In this document: positions 50,115 to 61,360 of the stretch, piece after piece
How the letters are laid out: the number at the start of each line of letters is the position of its first letter
Numbering within the stretch: the stretch's first letter is position 1
Origin: Vanessa cardui
Lineage: Eukaryota; Arthropoda; Insecta; Lepidoptera; Nymphalidae
Length of the DNA: 64,000 nucleotides
Direction: 5' to 3'
NCBI RefSeq assembly: GCF_905220365.1
Contig: NC_061131.1
Location: 6,423,318-6,487,317, forward strand
Position numbers and translations under genes: made by a program
Notes under the pieces: model-generated
Database searches by the model: none
Told to the model about the DNA's origin: nothing
What the model saw: the letters and a program-made list of their open reading frames with translations, nothing else

Positions 50115-51542
50115 ATGTCTCAAGAGGATTCTGTCGATACTACGCATTCGTTTTCACAAGGCACAATGTCTCGCTATTTCCGACCTGACAGATTTGTTAT
50201 AGAACCGAATTCTAGCAACGCTGACTTAAAATGGACTCATTGGCGATTTACTTTTACAAATTTTTTATCAGAAGAAATTTCTACCAATACTCCTGACTCT
50301 ATGAAACTTATGTTATTGGTAAATCATTTAGCACCGACAATTTTTTCATATATTCGTGATTGTAAATTTTACGAAGATGCCATTAAATTACTTAATAATA
50401 TATACATAAAGCCTAGAAATGAAGTTTTAGCACGGCACATACTAATTACAAGAAAACAGCGACCGGAAGAAACAATTTCTGAATATTCAAGAGCTTTGAA
50501 ACTCTTGGCTTATGACTGTATCTTTCGGAACGTTACTGCCGAAGAACACGAACAACAAACGATTAGAGGAGCATTTATTGCTGGTATTACCTCTCAGAAA
50601 ATTCGCGAGCGTCTTTTAGAAAACAATTCAATTACTTTAGATGAAGCTTTAAATCAAGCTATATCATTAGAAACTGCAGAACGAAATTCAGAAATAATTG
50701 CTGGTAACTCTAATTCTTTACAACTAAATGCATTCCCTAATAATGTTAATGATTTTAATCAAAATGTGGCGGTATCTAATACACAACGGAAACGCTGTTT
50801 CTTTTGCGGTGGGAATATACATCAAAGAATAAAATGTCCTGCTTTTAAAGCCACATGTCAACTGTGTTCTAAGCAAGGCCATTTTGCTAAGGTATGTCGA
50901 AGCAGCAATCAACAAACTGCAAATGCTCTTACAACAGACTCTTACTTACATTATTCAAATGAAAGTTTCTTAGCTGCATCGCCTAGTAGCTTACAAAATG
51001 CTACCGTACCTATTTTTATAAATGATACACGCGCTGATGCCTTGATAGATACAGGAAGCTCCGTAAGTTTTATCGATAAAAAATTAGTACAAATAATGAA
51101 TTTAAAAATAAAGCCCTGTAAACAGACAATCACTTTAGCATCGTTGACTCACGTATCTTTCGTAGAAGGAATGTGCCATGCTACAGTCAAAATACAACAA
51201 CATATTTATCAACATCGTCAACTGCTAATAGTTAACAATCTTTGTGCCGATGTCATAATTGGCCATGACATACTAAGAGATCATTCGAAGTTAGAATTTA
51301 AATTTGGAGGTAATCGAGATCCTTTAAAAATATGTAACGTTATGAATGCATCTGGGCCACCAGTTTCTTTATTTACTAACTTATCATCTGATATTAAGCC
51401 TGTGGCGGTAAAATCTAGACGATATAGTAAAGAAGATATCGATTTTATTAATATTGAAATTTCGAAGCTACTAGCAGACGGAGTTATTGAACCCAGCGTT
51501 TCACTAACTATTCGCAAACTATCAACAAATTTACTTTGTTAG
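50115..51542 (+). CDS. Gag-protease (and start of RT) of the Mag-like element
   Basis: 475 codons. The N-terminal half is a capsid-like helical region (WTHWRFTFTNFL, RKQRPEETISEYSRALKLLA, FIAGITSQKIRERLL). Two zinc knuckles follow: CFFCGGNIHQRIKC and CQLCSKQGHFAKVC, both CX2CX4HX4C, at about residues 228-262. The aspartic protease has ALIDTGSSVSF and later VIIGHDIL. The frame runs into the start of RT (LLADGVIEPS) and then ends out of frame because of a deletion at about 51500. The start is the first ATG, only 18 bp after the 5' LTR, which leaves no room for a normal primer-binding leader. Confidence 0.88.
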   Translation: MSQEDSVDTTHSFSQGTMSRYFRPDRFVIEPNSSNADLKWTHWRFTFTNFLSEEISTNTPDSMKLMLLVNHLAPTIFSYIRDCKFYEDAIKLLNNIYIKPRNEVLARHILITRKQRPEETISEYSRALKLLAYDCIFRNVTAEEHEQQTIRGAFIAGITSQKIRERLLENNSITLDEALNQAISLETAERNSEIIAGNSNSLQLNAFPNNVNDFNQNVAVSNTQRKRCFFCGGNIHQRIKCPAFKATCQLCSKQGHFAKVCRSSNQQTANALTTDSYLHYSNESFLAASPSSLQNATVPIFINDTRADALIDTGSSVSFIDKKLVQIMNLKIKPCKQTITLASLTHVSFVEGMCHATVKIQQHIYQHRQLLIVNNLCADVIIGHDILRDHSKLEFKFGGNRDPLKICNVMNASGPPVSLFTNLSSDIKPVAVKSRRYSKEDIDFINIEISKLLADGVIEPSVSLTIRKLSTNLLC

Positions 51543-52636
51543 ATGCATATCCTTTACCAAATATAGAAAATATAGTATCTGAAGTTGCAAAATATAATTA
51601 TTTCAGTCAAATAGATTTAAAAAGTGCCTAACATCAAATCCCAATGCTAGAAAAAGGAAAATTATTTACTGCTTTTGAAGCTTGTGGCAATCTATACCAA
51701 TTTACCAGAATACCGTTTGGAGTTACAAATGGAGTAGCAGCATTCCAACGAGCTTTACATTTTATTATTAAAACTGAACGTTTAAAAGGTACATTTTGCT
51801 ATTTAGATGATGTAACAGTATGTGGAATGAATAAAAGTGACCATGAACAAAACCTAAATTGTTTTATGGCTGCTGGTAAAAAGTATAATTTAACCTTAAA
51901 TGAACAAAAATCTACATATGGTGTGAATTCTATTAATCTTCTTGGATACCATATCAAAGACAATACAGTCAAGCCGGATTTTGACAGATTAAAACCTTTA
52001 TTAGACCTGCCACCTCCAAAGAATAACAATGAATTAAAACGAACACTTGGTTTATTTGCTCACTACGCAAAATGAATCAATAATTTTTCACAAAAAATAA
52101 AACCATTGGTTGGCATTAAATCTTTCCCAATTAATGATACTGAAAAAACTAGCTTTGAGTCATTAAAGTCAGAAATAGAAAAATCAACACTAACTGTTAT
52201 TGATGATAATGAGATTCTTACTGTTGAGACTGACGCATCAGAATTTGCGATTGCTGCATCTCTGTCTCAAAAGGGGCGACCTATAGCTTTTTTTTCTAGA
52301 ACACTTTCAGATTCAGAACAACGACAATCATCAATTGAAAAAGAAGCGTGTGCTATTGTCGAGAGTCTTCGCAAATGGCGGCATTATTTAATTGGTAAAC
52401 ATTTTTTACTTTTAACAGATCAACGCTCTGTTACATTTATGTTTAACCAAAACCATTTTAGTAAAATAAAAAATGAGAAACTTGAACGATGGCGTCTCGA
52501 ATTATCTTGTTTTAAATATGACATAATTTATCGACCGGGAAAAGAAAACATAGTCGCTGATGCTTTGTCAAGAGTGTGTGCTCATTTGAATATCGATAAA
52601 TTACGGGACCTGCACAACTCACTTTGTCACGAATGA
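51509..52636 (+). pseudogene. Broken reverse transcriptase/RNase H of the Mag-like element
   Basis: One continuing frame carries LLDAYPLPNIENI, FSQIDLKSA, RIPFGVTNG and the catalytic YLDD motif, then a connection region and RNase H with TVETDASEFAIAASLSQ, EKEACAIVE, TDQRSVTF and ADALSR. The frame is cut by stops at 51629-51631 (where Tyr is expected before HQIP) and 52073-52075 (where Trp is usual). The N-terminal part of RT is lost in the deletion near 51500. Not functional. Confidence 0.9.
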
Positions 52637-53721
52637 TGCATTGGGTACGTATGAAAAATTTACCGTATTCGGTGAATGACATAAAATCACTTACACAGTC
52701 TTGCCAAATATGTGCCGAAATTAAGCCTCGAATTATGAAATGTAAAGGTCAATTAATAAAAGCAACAGCACCTTTTGAGCGACTAAACATTGACTTTAAA
52801 GGACCTTTACCATCGAATACGCAAAATAAGTATTTATTGACAATAATCGATGAATACAGTAGATTTCCTTTTGCATACGCCTGTAAGGAAATAACAACTG
52901 CAACTGTTATAAGATGTTTAAAAGATTTATTTTACATTTTTGGAACGCCGCTTTATATTCATAGTGATAGAGGATCTGCTTTTATTTCTAAAGAGTTTAC
53001 AGATTTTTTAAGTTCCTTGGGAATTTCATGTAGCAGAACAACGCCTTAAAATCCACGTGGTAATGGTCAAGTCGAACGTCTCAATGGTACTTTGTGGAAA
53101 ACATTACAACTTGCTCTTCGTACAAGAGAAATGTCGATTGAAAGCTGGGAGCATTTACTACCAATTTCCTTACACGCAATTCGTTCTCTTCTTTGTATAC
53201 CAATTAACACAACTCCACACGAACGACTATTTAATCATCCTCGTAGATCACCTCATGGAGAATCGTTACCCTCTTGGTTAGTTCCTGGACCTGTGCTAAT
53301 GAAAAAAAATATACGCAATAAAAACGATCCATATGTTGAAGAAGTTGAACTATTACAAAGTAACCCTTATTACTCTTTTGTGAAGGATAAAAATGGGAGG
53401 GAATCCACTGTTTCAAATCGAAATTTAGCTCCACTCCCCACTCCAATGGAATATTACGGTGATCAAAATTTAGAAGAACAATTAAATAATTCAACTTCAA
53501 AAACACACCAAAAACAAGAAGAGATTGTAGACGTTTTTTATGACTCAGAAGATCGAGCGATAAATGCTGAAAATAATGATGTACAAGATATACAATCTGC
53601 TACGCCAAGTACGTCTGCGGATCAAAACGTTAGGAGATCCGAAAGGACAAAACGAACTCCATATTATTTAAAGGATTATAGTTGCGTGATGAAAAAGTTA
53701 GAGGGGGTTAATGACGTATAA
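52624..53721 (+). pseudogene. Broken integrase of the Mag-like element
   Basis: Shifted relative to the RT frame by a small deletion near 52630, which removed part of the HHCC zinc-binding region. The remaining domain includes CQICAEIKP, the first catalytic Asp in LNIDFKGPLP, the second in IHSDRGSAF, and the Glu in GQVERLNGT. A stop at 53047-53049 precedes NPRGNGQ, where Gln is usual. The C-terminal region is a hydrophilic tail. The last codons (NDV, stop) run into the 3' LTR: the stop codon belongs to TGACGTATAA. Confidence 0.88.
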
Positions 53722-53843
53722 TTTAAGAAGAAATTACAGTAATCTATTTTCTTGTCAAATATTATGCATTGTCATTTCAATATGTACAATTCTTTAGGTT
53801 AATTAAAGCCAAGTTTTCTTATGGTTTTGTCATTTATGTATCA
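53712..53843 (+). repeat. 3' LTR of the Mag-like element
   Basis: 132 bp, TG...CA, containing the 23-bp segment (ttctttaggttaattaaagc...) absent from the 5' LTR; otherwise identical to it. Confidence 0.85.
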
Positions 53844-54342
53844 GAAATAAATTGAATATTGATAATTAATAATCTTATTATTTATTAAATTACCTTTATA
53901 ACTTGATTATCAAAAACAGTAACGAATGAGTTTCATGTTGGTTGCACACGGTAGAATCTACGTAGCAGACTGTTGGTAACTTTAAATTTAATTTAGTCTC
54001 GTAAGATGAATTGAATAATATATATAGGTTAGTTACCTATAATGAATGTGAAAATTGAGTTTCAGTATTTGCTAAAATCAAACACAAAAGACTGGTCAGA
54101 TTATAATGAAATTAAGAATAGAAATCTATAATAACATCAAGAAATATTTACGTTCCATTTCTGGTCGTTAATTTTCATTTTAATTAACAGCTTGATGGCA
54201 TTGCTTAAATGCCAATAAAGCTTATTTAAGTGAAGGTAACAAACGCAGTAATCTCGACTAAGCCGTTCAATTTCCTTCGTGTATTCTCCAACTGCGATTT
54301 TGGTGTGATATTCTGAGTCTATTTGGTATGATCGTATACCTA
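53844..54342. other. Gene-free spacer
   Basis: AT-rich sequence between the LTR element and a SINE. Nothing recognised. Confidence 0.4.
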
Positions 54343-54641
54343 CTGAGAGCCGAGATAGTGTAGCGTTTAGAATACGAACATCATAACCGATGACTGCGTG
54401 TTCAAACCCAGACAAGCACCAGTTAATTTTCATGTGCTTAATTTGTGTTTATAATCACTGAATATAATCACGTGCTGGGCGGCAAAAGAAAAAATCATGT
54501 CTAATTTCATAGAAATTCTACCACATGCGTTCCATTAACCCGCATTGGAACAGAGTGGTGGTATATATTTCAAACCTTCTTCTCAAAGGGAGTGGAGTCT
54601 TTAGCCCAGCAGTGGGAAATTTATAGGCTATGGTTGTTGTT
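54343..54641 (+). repeat. tRNA-headed SINE, plus-strand copy of a tail-to-tail pair
   Basis: Head gagagccgagatagtgtagc and gtgttcaaacccagacaagc, body to cagcagtgggaaatttatag, tail of GTT units. Diverged. Confidence 0.8.
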
Positions 54642-54655
54642 GTTTTTGTTTGGAA

Positions 54656-54882
54656 CATATAATTCCACCGCGCTGTTGGTGGAATACACATATAGCAGTA
54701 CTTCTATGAAACTAGACACATGCAGCTTTCCTCACGATGTTTTCCTTCACCGCCGAGCGCGAGATGAATTAATGTAAATACAAATTAAGCACATAAATAT
54801 TCAGTGGTGCTTGCCTGGGTTTGAACCTGCAATCGTCGGTTAAGATGCACGCGTTCTTATCACTGGGCCATCTCGGCTCAGC
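54656..54882 (-). repeat. tRNA-headed SINE, minus-strand copy of a tail-to-tail pair
   Basis: Read on the minus strand: head GAGCCGAGATGGCCCAGTGA with B box-like AGGTTCAAACCCAGG. The body ends early near the GGTGGAAT word, so the 3' part is missing. Confidence 0.8.
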
Positions 54883-55496
54883 TCAATAATATTTAACAAG
54901 TTAACCTAAATAAAAAAACAACAAACCTATATTAATTAAAAAAATAATTTTATTTTGAATAGCAATAATAACTTAGATTGCTTTATAAATTTAATAATAA
55001 TAACTTTAAACGTTAATGTTAACTTAGTAACAACTAACTTTTCTCCAAAGTAATTATTGTTATATTGTCAAATATTAAATTACCCATTTAATATGTCTGT
55101 CTGAAGTACAATACATTTTCTCACGATTATAATAAGCAAATATAATCAACAGGCATATCATAAATTCTAATTTAGATTCAACAGAATATAAAGCTGTATG
55201 TAATGTGAATGATATAATATTGTTCTTTATGTATAAAATTCGCTGAGCTTTTCGTCGTATAATAAATAAGGCAGAGTGAGAACAACGTCATTTGCTTGTT
55301 ATTTATACGTAGTTTTCATTTTAAGTTACTCGTATTTATATAAAAATACTTGTTTAATATATTCTTTAAATATTTGCGAACATGTTACTATAAGGCGTAG
55401 GTTGTAAGCGCTGTTATGCGATTTTTATACGATTTACGAAGTTTCTCTCACGATGTTTTCTTTCTCCAGTGAATACGCAACGAATAATTTATAAGT
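54883..55496. other. Gene-free AT-rich spacer
   Basis: Nothing recognised, apart from tctcacgatgttttctttct at 55445, which resembles the SINE body but is isolated. Confidence 0.35.
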
Positions 55497-55700
55497 AATT
55501 AGCCCGTATAGGCGGACCAACCGTCAGGGCGCCACGTTAACATGCGAAAGCGATCCTTTGGCGCCCACCGAAAAAACGGAGTGGATACCGCTGGTTTGTT
55601 AGTGGGTATTCCGGTGTTATATAGTTTGTTTCGGGCACCGTCGAGTTACCCATACCCCCCCCCCCCTTGTAGGGGAAGCGCGTAAGGCGTTTTCCAACGA
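55497..55700. repeat. GC-rich repeat fragment with 13-15 bp poly-C tract
   Basis: Abrupt GC-rich block (ggcgccacgttaacatgcg, cgaaaaaacggagtggatac, gtgggtattccggtg) ending in a run of C at about 55656-55669 and aggggaagcgcgtaaggcg. It looks like the 3' untranslated part of a non-LTR retrotransposon, but no coding frame remains. Class uncertain. Confidence 0.45.
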
Positions 55701-56772
55701 GATGATAAAAAAGGTAAGTTAAGTAAATGAGCTGTACTTATAAAGACAAATTAAGCATGTTAAAAGGCGGTGGTGGTGATATTGTTCCCGTTGACTTTAA
55801 ATATCCAGATACATATACTTTAAATAAGATTTATAATAATTGATGCTCGATTTAATTGCCACATCAAATAGATTGACTATTCTATGAAGGTGTGAGTTGA
55901 CTAAATAATATTTAAAAAGATAGGTCTCTTTAATTTGGTCGGTAAAAGTTTCAGATATTGAAGCGCTCGATTTATAAACTTTACTGAGATTTTTTTCTTG
56001 TATTAATGAAACCTCACTAACGCCTTTAAGGTGTTGTATAATGAAAAAAGGTGCTGTAAAATGAAGAAATACATTATTTTTGTTTCAAAACCGTATCAAC
56101 TTTGTTAATTCGAAAAAATACGGAATAATTACCTAAAAGCTTGTAAGGTAGGTAATATCATAAAAGGGCGCAATATCACTAATTACTTTGTATAATCTAA
56201 CTCCTAAGTTAGTAATAGTTCAACGAAATTATATCAAATGAATGTCAGTTTTCATTAGCTATATACGATATAATTACTACTTAATAATTATACGCTGTAT
56301 TTACGGTAAGGCTTTATACAAGTCTATTATATTAGATATTTGTTCATATATATTATGATTATGAAACATAATATACTTAATACATTTAAATTAAGGTGTA
56401 TTAGTATTTAAACCAGAATCAATTTGTTATGGCGCTAGTCTGTTTTTAAGTCACTTAAATTATTGTATAATATTTTCTTACAATAATACAGATTATAAAA
56501 AACAATAAAAATGCGTTAAAAAAATGTTAAAGAAAAAAATTTCAGCCGCATTTAAATATACAAATGATTCAGTTAGTGTCCACATTTCAAAGTTACTTTG
56601 ACAATAGCTTGTGGTTCTAACGAGTTGGAGCCTTGTTAATACCGACGTTAAACAAACGTTTCCAAATTGAAAAACTGGATTATGAAAGTCATGGCGAACA
56701 CTAAATCGAAAATTAAGAGTTGGGACATTATGACGTCAGCGTTAAATATTACATTAATTAGGGAGTTTTTTT
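55701..56772. other. Gene-free AT-rich region
   Basis: No coding or repeat signal recognised. Confidence 0.4.
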
Positions 56773-57046
56773 TTCATCATCATTACATAGTATAAAACAA
56801 AGTCGCTAACAGCTGTCTGTGCCTATGTTGGCTTAGATCTTTAAAATTGCGCAATGGATTTTGATGCCTTTTAATAGACAGAGTGATTCGTAAGGAAGGT
56901 TTTCATATATAATACATAGCCAATATAGCAAATAAAACACTGATAATTTTAGACGTTTCTAATGTGATGTCGTAAATAATCAAATGTTGTAGTATATTTT
57001 GTATTAATATTGCACCCGTGCGAAGCCTGGCGAGTCGCTAGTATTA
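56773..57046 (-). repeat. Interspersed repeat family D, minus-strand copy
   Basis: Begins on the plus strand catcattacatagtataaaa, contains atagacagagtgattcgta, and ends gcacccgtgcgaagcctggc, gagtcgctagta. Full-length inverse of the 28781 copy. Confidence 0.75.
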
Positions 57047-58886
57047 CTATATTTAGATTATCTCGTAAATTGTTAGGTATTTTTATCCACGGTTCGTGTT
57101 ATTTTTATCTCTGTTTAAACGACAGCGTAATTTCGTTAACTTTACATTGGGTTTCCTTTTTCCCGCTTCTAAATTAGAATAAATTTGTTTAGTGTATATT
57201 TTCAAACAAAACAATTTTAATACGATACGTTATAAAAAATAAACGAAGCATTTGTGCGATGTTTTATAGTATTTATAAAAAATAACATAAAATCCTTTCA
57301 TATATAAAAAAAAAAACAACAGAGTTGAAAAAGTACGATAATAAATTTACCTCCATTTATTAGGTAAACAGTGACAGTCGCACAGATTTTTAAAATAAAT
57401 ATACTTTTTTCCCTTAGGCTTATTTCATTCTGTCGCTAATAATTTCCGATTTTATCATATGTGAGCTATAAGCAATTCTGTATTTAAATGAAATCCTTAT
57501 GGTCTTTCTTGGTTAACCTTCGCTTATCACACGTTAAGTATCGATTCGGTTGATATTGAGGGTTCACAGTCGACTGAGGGATAAGTTCCGCTCCGCCGGC
57601 CACCCATTGTACTTAACCAAGAGCCTCATTGGACATTATGTTTTTATTTACACGTTACCTTGAAACATACAACGGTATCTACCGTTTGTCAGATGACCAG
57701 GGCTTCAGAGCGAACACAAATCTTACGCAGAAAACAAATTTGATTTTAGAACTGTTGAATTAAAAAATATCCAAATTTATATCTATCTATCTATCTATAA
57801 GCTGAGGAAATTTTGTGATTGTATGAAAATTGTATATAAAAATAAAATTATTATGTACAATTCTCTATAAATATTCTTATATGTATAAACTAAGAAATAA
57901 ATATAATAATGTTCCATTTAAAATATTAACTATTTTTTTGCTAAGAACTAATTTATCATCCTTTACTAATAAATTACAAACATGTCTAGACATGGCGGAT
58001 TAAAACTTATGTAGATATTAGCTAAGATTACAGATTTTCAAGAATTCAAAACTTCCATCAAAATTGGCCACGAGATGTTTTTGGTTATTCCGCGTAGTTT
58101 CGGATTAGGCCATCAACGCCTGACGTTTTCCTCCATGTATACATTAAAACCTTCTCAGACCTTATTCCAGAAAATACGGCGCCGGACCGGAATAGCTTTT
58201 GTGGAAGTTTTATGTATATTGGTATAGGAGATTTTCCATCAGGTAGATGTCTTGATTACTGACTCAGATTATAAATTTACTTGCCTAGTTATTTATTATA
58301 TTACATTATATTACTATAATCAAATCACATTTGTAATTTATTAAAAAAATGCGTGGTAATAGTTATTACTATATTCTTATGTAGGAATTAGGAAAAAGCC
58401 TTCTATTGCTACAAAATATCTAAGATTCCTAGTAAACAATTCGATGAGACGTTATTTGTTTACGGAAATAAATTATCAAATTTAAGATCGATCACTCAAA
58501 CCACTTGTGAAGATCTTTTAAATAAGATTTTTATAGGTATATAGGTATGTGTGTTACCTATTCTTTTCAGGTGTGTTTTTCAAAATCTAGAAACCTGCAG
58601 CACAGAACTTTTACATCTTGTTAGCCTATAATGTATAGAATGCTATATAAATGTTTAACGAGGGATCGTTCACTAAGTAAACGCAATCGTTGAAAAAATT
58701 ACCAGTCCAGTTAATAGAATAAAGTAAATCTCTAAAAGCTCTACATAGAAATAAGGGACAGTTTTTGCATTTTTTACTCGATCTTAGTTTTTTTTTTATT
58801 TAATCGTATAATCCTGTTCATTAAATAGCTTTTATTATTACTCACACATGGACTGACTAGAGTGGACATATAAATAAAAATCTAGT
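57047..58886. other. Gene-free region
   Basis: An (ATCT)n run of about five units lies at 57780-57798. A stretch at about 58060-58250 of mixed composition (attccgcgtagtttcggatt, aaaatacggcgccggaccgg) may be an old repeat; unassigned. Confidence 0.35.
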
Positions 58887-59213
58887 TTTAGAATGCAAGA
58901 GTCGAGCTGGTCCAGTGGTTAGAACGCGTGCATCTTAAACGATGACTGCGGGTTCAAACCCAGGCAAGCATCGCTGATTCATGTGCTTAATTTGTCTTTA
59001 TAATTCATCTCGTGCTCAGCGGTAAAGGAAAACATCGTGAGGAAACCTGCGTGTGACAAATTTCATAGAAATTCTGCCACACATGTATTCCACCAACCCG
59101 CATTGGAACAGCGTGGTGGAATATGTTCCAAACCTTCGCCTCAAAGGGAGAGGAGGCCTATAGCCCAGCAGTGGGAATTTACAGGCTGTTGTTGTTGTTG
59201 TTTAGAATGCAAG
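58887..59213 (+). repeat. Full-length tRNA-headed SINE with 13-bp target duplication
   Basis: The body at 58900-59200 is flanked by perfect direct repeats tttagaatgcaag (58887-58899 and 59201-59213). The head has gagctggtccagtggttaga (A box region) and gggttcaaacccaggc (B box). The 3' end is cagcagtgggaatttacagg followed by (GTT)n. This copy defines the family's ends and shows LINE-machinery insertion. Confidence 0.92.
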
Positions 59214-59689
59214 GTACACGAACTATCATAATTATTTCAAGTCATCGTTTTTTGTATATTTGTTTTCATTTATAAACGCAGAATTGTCTAATATTTTTAA
59301 ATCGACAGAGTACACATATAAAAGAAATGAGTATCTGGCGATAAACAGTCATAACAATACAGGACTCATATAGGAGAGCTTTATCAACCCACATTCGTTT
59401 CTACGCCCACAACAAAGGTTTAAAAATAATTCTATGTTAAATATTTGTGTACATTCCATCCCATTATTATTGTTAATGGTTTTTTTATTAATAAATATTT
59501 AATTCCAAAACACCACTATTCTATGTAAATGCTTATTTGAACTTTAATTATATTTCCATTGAAACATCAAATTTTTTGATGACTCCTTAACACGTTAAAT
59601 GCGGAGCGAAGTCTATTACGCCTCTTATGTATTTCCTCGTATGTTTGTATTATAAAAAAAAAACATAGATTTCTCCGTCATGCAGAGAA

Positions 59690-59943
59690 TCCCTCATCTC
59701 TCCTTATTAGGAGAAGGTTTGATTCCACTACGCTGTTCCAATGCGGGTTGGTGGAATTCACATGTGGCAGAATTTCGATGAAATTAAACACATGCAGGTT
59801 TCCTCACGACGTTTTCCTTCACCTCCGAGCACGAGATGAATTATAAAGACAATTAAGCACATATATATTGTGCTTGCCTGGGTTTAAACCCGAAGTCATT
59901 GGTTAAGATGCGCGCCTTCGTACCACTACACTACAGCTCTTAT
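59690..59943 (-). repeat. tRNA-headed SINE, minus strand
   Basis: Plus-strand reading: ccaatgcgggttggtggaat, catgcaggtttcctcacgac, gcctgggtttaaacccgaag, with the head near ctacactacagctctt. Diverged head. Confidence 0.8.
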
Positions 59944-60115
59944 AGTGATAAATATAATTATACGATGCCTATTGAATAGAAAAAATAAACAATGTAATAT
60001 CATCGATTACTATATTTCTCGACTAATGATATCTTGTCAATTACAGGTCAAAGTCCTTTATTATTTTTCTTCAGAGATATGTAACCTATTCACCGTTGAT
60101 CATGATTGATGATGG

Positions 60116-60171
60116 AGAAGAAACCGTGGTATTGATCAATAGATCAATAGATCAATACCACGGTTTCTTCT
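60116..60171. repeat. Inverted repeat with 22-bp arms around repeated gatcaata
   Basis: Left arm agaagaaaccgtggtattga(tc) pairs perfectly with the right arm ending taccacggtttcttct. The loop consists of further atagatca units, so the pairing register can slide. Confidence 0.9.
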
Positions 60172-61360
60172 GCTCCAAATTAGTTATCATTCTTATTCAG
60201 ACAAAATGACACATAAAATTATTGTAATCTTTACTACATGCCTGACATTATATACTCTGTTATTATAACACTATTCTGTGTTCCAAGAACGACCTTGGAA
60301 CCTCTGAAGAAGACGTCTCCGCCGTCTCCTACCATCAGAAATGTTTCACACAGTCGGCGTATTTCAGGCAAGCTTAGATAATGCTAAATCTGACTACCTA
60401 TTATAAGTAATAAGATTGGTCTATTAATATTTGGGGTGATTATTTATAAGAACGCTATCACGGAAGGTTATAATATAAAATAGACTGTTGGCAGTTTGTT
60501 GACGTGCTCTGCATCTCTCGTTTTAAAACGAACATCAAGATTGTATTACAGGGTTATTGAAACACGTGTACGGGAAACTACGTTCGGTTCGCGGTACCAG
60601 GTATTCCCGCTGGATGATTGCCTGATTTCGTAGTCAGTGAGCGCTTAAAGTATGTTGAGTTTGGTTGAAAATTTACTAATCGAATATTAACAGCGCTGAA
60701 TTTAATTTATTGTTATACAGAATTATAAACCGTGCTCATATTTTCCATCAAATTAAGTTTTATATTTTATTCATATATTTTAGAACAGGTTTCGCACCCA
60801 AAGAATTTGTTTTAGAAAGGAACCCCAAAGAGGTACATTACAGGTATAACAGAGTATTATTAACTTTAAAAAAACTGACAGTATTACGTTACATTATATT
60901 ACAGCGCACTTTACTCGTTAATGAGAGAGTGCACCTTCTTCGTTATTCCAAAGTGTATTTATAATATAATATTATTGAATGAACACAACATAAAATATGG
61001 TCAACTCATATTTAATTTTAAGGTAAATGGTTAATCACAAATTATTTATTGCAAATAATCTTGATTTTCATGAAGCCGCTTGTTTATGTAAAATTTCAGT
61101 AGAATGTAAGATTATATATAATTCGGAGTGTCAGTATATAAAGTACTACGCTGCGCATGGTGTCTAAATTCGTGTGATGAGCAGTTTATATCTTATTGCG
61201 TAAAAAATATATATGTATGTCTAAAATGTATATTTTTTTAAGAGGCTCACCCAACGTTACCGCATGTTAAACCTTCTTTTCGATAAAACAAAAGAGGTCC
61301 ATAAAATTCGATACATTTTTGGCAAATAATATCAGTAAGATATTGAAGGCATGCGAATAT
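60172..61360. other. Gene-free region with possible isolated exon-like segment
   Basis: Mostly AT-rich. GC-richer words occur at 60290-60380 and 60555-60640. A 60-bp segment near 60782-60841 is bounded by ttttag and CAG|gtataa, but nothing ties it to a gene. Confidence 0.3.

Larger units (their letters stand above)
49988..53843 (+). mobile_element. Defective Mag-like Ty3/gypsy LTR retrotransposon
   Basis: The element has terminal direct repeats (109 and 132 bp) starting TGACGTATAATTT and ending TGTATCA, a gag-protease frame, reverse transcriptase/RNase H and integrase in that order, and a purine-rich tract (agttagaggggg) just before the right repeat. Flanks gatat and gaaat resemble a target duplication with one mismatch. 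Two CCHC knuckles, very short LTRs and the insect context suggest the Mag lineage (inference). The pol region is interrupted by a deletion, stops and a frameshift, so the copy cannot make its own polymerase. No env-like frame is present. Confidence 0.9.

Noticed and set aside
60710..60964. Open frame and a 60-bp exon-like segment (ttttag ... CAG|gtataa)
   Set aside because: Splice-like borders alone are common. No neighbouring exon in matching phase or known domain supports it.
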